Of a stretch of DNA of 64,000 nt, positions 57,882-64,000 are shown piece after piece (within the stretch, counting starts at the first letter, position 1; every line of letters starts with the position of its first letter). The position numbers and the translations under genes are program-made. Under the pieces are notes generated by a model. It searched no databases, was not told where the DNA came from, and saw nothing but the letters and a program-made list of their open reading frames with translations. This DNA is from Kryptolebias marmoratus (lineage: Eukaryota > Chordata > Actinopteri > Cyprinodontiformes > Rivulidae): assembly GCF_001649575.2 (NCBI RefSeq), contig NC_051450.1:8921059-8985058 (forward strand). The letters are read 5' to 3'.

Positions 57882-60220
57882 AATCAGATGCAGCAAAAAT
57901 TCACTTTCTTGTAGTAATAATCTAAAAATCAAAATCAAAAAATCAAAGTTGAATCACTTTTTTCTGCTCTGAAACATAGGAAATAAAATAAAAATAGCAG
58001 CAATTAGCATTATCGTAAAGTGGTGCAATATTTTTATTATCTACGCCAGTAAATTTTCATCATATTTTATTTTTATAATCTCTTTTCACACTAGATAAAA
58101 CATCTAATTGCACAATGTTTTGATATAAAATAAGTCGAATAAATCAGAAATGTAGAGTGCCTGGCTGAGTGCTTCAGCTTATTATAAAGGGACTGCCTGC
58201 TTAGTTTATTGCAGCGCGGTCCCTCACCATCCATCACCTTTTAGCACCGCTGATTATCCTGGCAAACGATAATTACATGGCACGGCTCTGCACTGCGGAG
58301 GGGAACACTAACAGTTATCTGACCAGCTGAACAACAGCTCGTGTGCAGGTCTGACCTTAACATAACCACTGGGTGTTCGCTCGTGTGAGTGACCGTGCGC
58401 TGCTGTGATTGTGCAAATGAGTTTATGTTCAACTGAGCAGCCCGTGACCTTTTTCTTTTTAAGTTGTTGCATGAAAAAAATAATCTAATTTTTGAAGCCG
58501 CTCTCTGCAGGAAAATGTCCACAGCAATCTGAGGAATGCTATCTTTTCTACAGTTCATGATTACCTGTGAAAAATTCATGCTAAAAACATTTAGCATACC
58601 TTTTTTTGGACTGTTCCTCTATGTTCAGGAATGATCATAACCGATTCACGTCTTCATGCTTTTTTGAAAGGACGCAAAAGTTGCTGTGAATTTGAGAAAG
58701 TACGTACCGGCAGCTTTCTATTACAGTTGAGCTTTGACCTCATCACGTGAAAATATGTCTCTTCGAATTTACAAAAAAGGCTTATTCGCAAAGGAGTTTC
58801 TGAAATGTGTCGAAATGTTCACAACTGTTTCTATTCTCCTTACGTAAATTGCAGGGTTTTGCTCTCACAGGAATTTGGAACACGTTTAAAAAAATTTGCG
58901 AGACGACTGTTCATTTAACATAATCACAGAGAACCGAGTCCATCCCATACGTTTTTCAACTTGGTTTTCGTAACACTGGAGCACTATAAATGCGTTTCTT
59001 TGTTTATATGTAAGCAAACCCTATGCCTTCTGATCACCCGCTTCTCCATCTGTTCTATGTATTTGCTTAAACTGCTATAAACTTATTTTTATTATTATTT
59101 TTTGTAAATACTGGATTACTTTTCCATGAAATAGTTACCCAGGCAGGTTGTGCTTAACATATTCCATTTTACAATTTATGTTTCACATGTAAAGATTACT
59201 GGTAAGAAAAGGCTGATCAACTTGGTCCACATGCTACATAACCACAGACTTCTAAATAAATAATGACTGAATGCAAAAGTTATGAAACATAAAATTTCAG
59301 AATGCACTATTTGATTGAATCGCTATGAAATGTTTCAGATCTGATTTGTTTTAGGATGGCCAAAACCTACCTAAATCTTTGCCCCACTCTGATTGGCCAA
59401 TTATTCTGACTGTTCAGTCAGAACTAACCTGCGTTTCTCCCAACCTGAAATCATTCTGCTGCTAACAATCCTATAATCTTTCCCAGAACCCTGGTGCAAA
59501 CATTCCACACTATCTCAGTATTTTTACCTCTGACAGGTATTTACATTATTAATGTTTACTCCACTGAGCAATGTTTGTGTCGTAGGGCTACTTGTGGGAG
59601 TTGTAGCAGTACTGCTTTTGTCCCTCTAACTCACAGTGCTCCCACCATATAATTTGGGTTATACAGATATTAAATGATTGTCTGCTTCAAGTAGTTGTTA
59701 GCTTGAGAATCTTTTACTGATTATTTAATCTGAGATAACTCAAACTGCTGTCTACTGCAGGTAAGATACTGACTGCTCATAACCACTCCACACAACCACT
59801 TGAAGCTATGATTGTTCAGAAAGCAAAAAATGCTTTTTAAGAGTATTTATATATATTGTGACTTTCTTTATTTTTTTACTTTTTTGTGTTGTAGATGCTT
59901 GGAACTGAAGTACAACCATTTAAAATGGCTGAAAATTTGATCACATTTCTTGTTTGAAATTTGTAGGATTCACTTTTCAAAGTTCCTCTACCGGCATTGA
60001 ACCCCCCCCCCCCGAACACCTCCGTTCATCAAAATGACATGTTTAAAGATTTTTTTTTCTTTCTTTCCCACCACTTGAACCCCTTCACATCCCAAGTTGC
60101 CTTAGATGTACCTACGCCTTTGCTTCGCTTAGTGTGAGCATATCTATCCATATGCAAATCATCCCGCTCGGCTTTGCCACCGTTTGCCTTTAAGCTTGAT
60201 GTCTGTTCATCTCCTGACCT
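57877..60220. other. No gene recognised; candidate non-coding conserved part at 58200-58620
   Basis: No coding signal. The part at 58200-58620 is repeat-free with several CpGs and motifs such as GATAATTACATGGC and GTTGTTGCATG, so it may be regulatory. Its 118-codon minus-strand frame (58241-58597) has no domain. C12 lies at 60002-60013. Confidence 0.35.
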
Positions 60221-60291
60221 GGGGGGGGGGGGGGNNNNNNNNNNNNNNNNNNNNNNNNNNNNNNNNNNNNNNNNNNNGGGGGGGGGGGGGG
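60221..60291. other. Assembly gap (43 N) embedded in poly-G
   Basis: G14 at 60221-60234, 43 Ns at 60235-60277, then G14 at 60278-60291. The symmetric poly-G on both sides suggests the gap lies within one long G tract that could not be read through, and its true length is unknown. Confidence 0.98.
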
Positions 60292-62284
60292 AATCATCAA
60301 ATTAAAGCTAATTCAATGTTACGGCAGCGAGAACACATCAGAGTTTAGCTTCACCTGTCGAGACTTGGACCTGAGTGGCTACTTTTGATTTGAGAGCGTT
60401 GCTTTAAAGTCAGTATGAGTCAAACTGTGCCTCTAATCTCAGCCCACAAGGTGATCAAACTGAAGTGGTCAGAAGTTCTTTTACGGGCTTCAATTGGACA
60501 TTTTCACCTCAAATGGAGCCTCTTAGGCTGTACTGAAAGGAAAGAAAAAGCTTTTAAAATTGTATTTTAAAGGACATAGCTCAAACATAATTACACTCCT
60601 AACTTATGGCGCAATTATCTTAAAGAACAGACTGTTAGAAATCGGTGTTGTTATTCACTTGCACCTAAATTAACTTTGCTGGTACCCAAAGCCTCTTCTT
60701 GCTGATGTAACCTTGTTACAGCAACCCAGCACTAGAGCAGCACACTTAAGCATTCAGCCCACTAAAACGTTGGATCTAATCTTAGGAACGTGAACAAGAG
60801 TGAGTCTTTATTGATTGCGAGCCCAGAGAGCAACAATGGGTGCTTTACCCTCTAATGTGATTGTGTTCTTTGTCTGAACACAAAAGTACACCTCTGACAT
60901 GACGTTTTTCATTTGCAATCAAACAAACCGTGTCCGCCCGCATCACAGGAAGTTAGCCGTCTAACGTTAGTGAAGCCTGAAGCGATCCTCGATGGTTGCC
61001 GCGCTGCCAAAATTAAATCTTTTCTAATTTCACCCAGCTCTCGTCGAGATTGTTGTCTGTGATTTTTCAGATTGCTTTTCTTGATTGTTTTGTCTCCGAG
61101 CGGCTCGGATTGCCTTCGGTAATAATGTGTCACTTTTTCATGTATTATTTTATTGAATTTTGATGAAACGCTCTGGGAGAGACAGTGGCTGGATTACATG
61201 AAAAAAGGCCGTCGGCTGAGTTCATTATTCTTTTTTTTTTTTTTTTTTGCCACATTAAAAGCCTTGTCCCAAGGAAGCTTCGAAGATTTGTGTGCTTGAT
61301 TGTATCTTTGATGACAAAAAGAGTCTCTTAGGCATTCGAGAGGATTATTACTCCATTGTGTTGGTTTTATTCTGACCAAGTAATGTGTTAGGCTGAATTG
61401 GTAATCAATTGAATACTCCTTGTCTTTTTGTTAGAAGTAATCACAGTTCTGCATGCTCTGTGTTACAACAACAAACTGGTTTGCCTCCATCACTTTCAGA
61501 ATTCCTCGTTTAACGTTCTGCAAATCAAATTTCTGCTCAACATGTTAAAAGGAGATGTGTTTTTCTTTGATTTGCGCCTCAAAGTTTTTTTATTTACAAA
61601 AGAAATGTTTGTTCGTTTCAGGTTACTGGAGGGAAAGGGGGGGGGGGGGCTGTATTTGTAATTAAAAATATCACAATAATCACAATGCAGGTAATTGAAT
61701 TTGTGTATCATAGTTAATTGAGAGTCTTATCATGTGAAATGTCTATTCTCAAATGTTTTGGTTGATATTTGTGCTAATTATCCTAGCCCGATGAAACAAC
61801 CTGAAGGTGGATTTAATTCAGTGTTTATGTAAATATATAAGTCATGTCTGATTATTTATACCCCGAGGTTATTTTTTTTAGGAACTGTTATTTGACCAAA
61901 TGGCTTTTTTAGTATCCAGTGATACTGGAGAAGCCTAATAATCATTTTTATGAGTTCTCAGTGGATTTTCTCTGGGGTTTTGGGCCAGTTCTCTTCTACA
62001 AACCTTTTCATGCTTCTTTTAAGTTAAAAGACATTCGAGCTATCAGCCCAGGAATTTTGATTCTTGTGTGAACTATAGATGAGATCCAGATCTGGAGTTT
62101 GAATCAAAGTCAAAATATAATGAAGCTTTTTTTGAGGCATAACTGAGTTGTGACGTAAACATAGCCTCCTGACTACCAGGAAAAAAAATATTGTCCAATC
62201 ACCATTTTTTTTAAATTCCTCAACCTTTGTAAGGTAATTAGAATACTGAAAACATTTTTTTTGAAAAAAAAGTTTTTGTTTTTA
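60292..62284. other. No gene recognised; G13 run at 61637-61649
   Basis: No coding signal. The part at 60790-61150 (GTGTCCGCCCGCATCACAGG, GAAGCGATCCTCGATGGTTG and others) is CpG-enriched and repeat-free, a possible regulatory stretch by texture. A T-run lies at 61231-61248. Confidence 0.4.
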
Positions 62285-63650
62285 AAATATGTGTCCTTTA
62301 CAGTGGACATTGGAACGCCATACATTTGAAACTAAACCTCGATGCCAACCAGTTTGTCCTAAAGAAAATATCCAAACATCAACATCAGAATGAATTTCAC
62401 ATTGACAAAACTGTCCATCATCGCAGTTCTTTTGCTTTCCTGTGCTTAATTGCTATGATACTTCCAAAAGCAATTCCCCTTCTTGGAAACACAAAGGAAC
62501 ACTTTGCACTTTGTGCACATCACATGTTTTGCCCGTGCAGCCAGATCTGCAACACCTTGATGCATGTGTTTTGTCCACCATCTCTGGAAGATGGATGTCA
62601 CTGTAGTGTCTCAGAGCTGCATTTGGCTGTGGTTTCCACTTTTGACATGGAGGAGTGTAGTCATCTTCGCTGTCACTTCCAAATCCTGATTGGGCCCAAG
62701 TAATCAACTCCTCAACAAGGAGCAGTTTGAAGTTAAGCAACTTCAGTGGTTTCTTCCCCAGAAACTGGCAGTCACTCGTATACTGAAGCCACGAGTTGGT
62801 GATTGCCAGGTCAAAAAAGTGGAAAACTGCACCACTGTCCATTTCCGAGTGCGAGAAGCCATCCTGTAGAAATTTAACATTCAGTCAACCAAGTCCACGC
62901 CACCCATGTTGGTGTTGTACTCAGCAATTGCCAGTGGCCTTGACAACTGGACAAACCTTTTGTCTTTCTTGGACCATCTTCTGCATGTGTACTGAGGTTC
63001 AATGCCATAGGCAGAGGATGCCATAACAACTGGCTTGTTGTCCAACCACTTTATGACAGCAACTTCAGGATGGTTGTCAGACCTTCGTCTGACAACCATC
63101 TCTGATTCACCTCTGCCTTTCTTTTTGAAGGTCTTATCCCCTATGATCACTCCTTTGGAACCCTGTTACTCATGAGCGTTCCAGTTCCTGTCAACCCTTT
63201 TGTCATCAGGGTGTCAAGGGGGTTGATTGTTGTAAAGAACCTGTCAAAGAACAGGTGGGTTCCTTGAGGAACAGACTCTGCCAAATGAAGAACAGATTGT
63301 TCTCCAATGCCATTTCCTCCTGTAACCTGGAAGGTAGTCTTGCCTTGGTAGACTACAAAGTCTAAGACCAGACCAGTTGGTGCAGCCAAGACAAACACCT
63401 TCAATCCAGTTGGGCTGAGATGTGGACTGTCTTGCTTCATCTGACTCTGCATCTGCTTGCCCTGCCTAAATTTCATCCTCAGAGCTCTATGAATCAACGT
63501 CCTCTGCTTGTGCCTGAGACATTGCATCTTCACCTTCTTCATCAGACACCTAAATATCTGAGTCTCTATCAATAATTCGCAGTAAAATTCTCTCTGCTTC
63601 TGAGAACGACTTTCCTTCTTGTGATTTAAAAAACTCAACAGAAAAAATGG
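62285..63650 (-). pseudogene. piggyBac-type transposase, broken and internally deleted
   Basis: Minus-strand pieces in order. An acidic N-terminal region at about 63620-63430 ([20 protein letters not shown], with three stops) is joined directly to the catalytic core at about 63437 ([19 protein letters not shown]). Next come [17 protein letters not shown], holding the middle catalytic Asp, and a frameshift after NRVPK (about 63150). The next piece is [12 protein letters not shown], followed by [10 protein letters not shown] and [12 protein letters not shown], with the third Asp, then an in-frame stop. MLNFYRMASRTRKWT follows, then a frameshift near 62835, HFFDLAITNSWLQY and a cysteine-rich end (CCRSGCTGKTCDVHKVQSVP), with another frameshift near 62485. 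The ~200 residues that hold the first catalytic Asp are absent. The element cannot be active. Confidence 0.9.
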
Positions 63651-64000
63651 AACAAAACTGAGGAAATAACTACAAATGTCCACTACAGAAGACAATTTTT
63701 TAACAATTAAATAGTATGATAAAATACAGTTCAAATACTTCATAGAAGGTTTTAATATGTTGCTAAGAGACTTATATAGAATATGCCAACAACATTTTAA
63801 ACCAAAATTTGCACAACAAAAAGTATTATGCACTTACTTTTTCTCTTCCCATAAAATGTGCTTGTACTGATGAACGCCATTTTTCTGAATGAGGAAAAGG
63901 AAGGTACAAAAGCCCCATCCCTTCGCATTTGGTATCATTGAAAAGCCCTAAATGTCCTCTGTAGATACCAAAAGGAGTTAATTCAGTAGTATGCAGTGGG
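63651..64000. other. No gene recognised; may hold the 5' part of the piggyBac element
   Basis: The sequence lies upstream of the transposase on its strand and could be its 5' leader or end. No clear inverted end or TTAA target duplication is visible before the window stops, so the element's boundary is not placed. Confidence 0.35.

Overview
The window reads as vertebrate, specifically teleost fish, nuclear DNA. It is AT-rich and sparse in genes. It carries tRNA-headed SINEs, Tc1/mariner, hAT and piggyBac relics, a CR1/L2/Rex1-like LINE tail, small LTRs and very long tetranucleotide microsatellites, a mix I associate with percomorph fish. The species cannot be told from sequence alone. I find no complete host protein-coding gene, no tRNA or rRNA gene, no CRISPR array and nothing prokaryotic. 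The simplest reading is a gene desert or one or more large introns, with mobile-element debris separated by unique sequence, some of which looks like candidate non-coding regulatory DNA.

Layout. 1-640: a SINE running off the left edge, then a dispersed repeat that I call R1. 0.64-8.3 kb: mostly unique, with a local duplication at 5.68-6.31 kb. 8.3-9.1 kb: an R1 dimer. 9.2-11.6 kb: the most CpG-rich part, with a small CpG cluster, an ORF with a signal-peptide-like start, and a hairpin/palindrome cluster. 11.8-13.4 kb: a minus-strand Tc1 relic split by a SINE. 15.6-16.5 kb: a plus-strand Tc1 relic with recognisable inverted ends. 17.0-18.6 kb: a hAT/ZBED-like fragment and a common fish repeat. 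20.7 kb: a 167-bp perfect (TATC)n. 22.1 kb: a SINE. 25.7 kb: a short GC3-rich exon candidate. 29.0-29.7 kb: an R1 dimer. 31.5 kb: a SINE with a 6-bp target duplication. 33 kb: an LTR-like fragment. 34.7-35.3 kb: CpG-rich unique sequence. 36.8 and 42.2 kb: R1, reverse orientation. 38.6 kb: (GATA)n. 39.8-40.8 kb: a third Tc1 relic. 44.8 kb: a 181-bp hAT MITE with 8-bp target duplication. 45.2-47.1 kb: an LTR-like piece, then LINE reverse-transcriptase fragments. 50-53.6 kb: LTR-like, R1, LINE-like and SINE pieces. 54.7-55.2 kb: a complete solo LTR with a perfect 5-bp target duplication. 56.3-57.7 kb: R1 split by a 672-bp inverted-repeat element, followed by a second hAT MITE. 60.2 kb: an assembly gap inside poly-G. 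62.3-63.65 kb: a broken, internally deleted piggyBac transposase.

The elements show a clear order of events: SINE into Tc1, inverted-repeat element into R1, and LTR-LTR recombination leaving a solo LTR. The most useful points are the seven-copy R1 family, a ~300-bp dimer carrying YY1-like motifs; the structurally complete small elements; the SINE subfamily with a shared internal block; the CpG-rich 9.2-11.6 kb segment; and the 25.7 kb exon candidate. I see no convincing new biological system. Family names rest on recognition by eye, without database searches.
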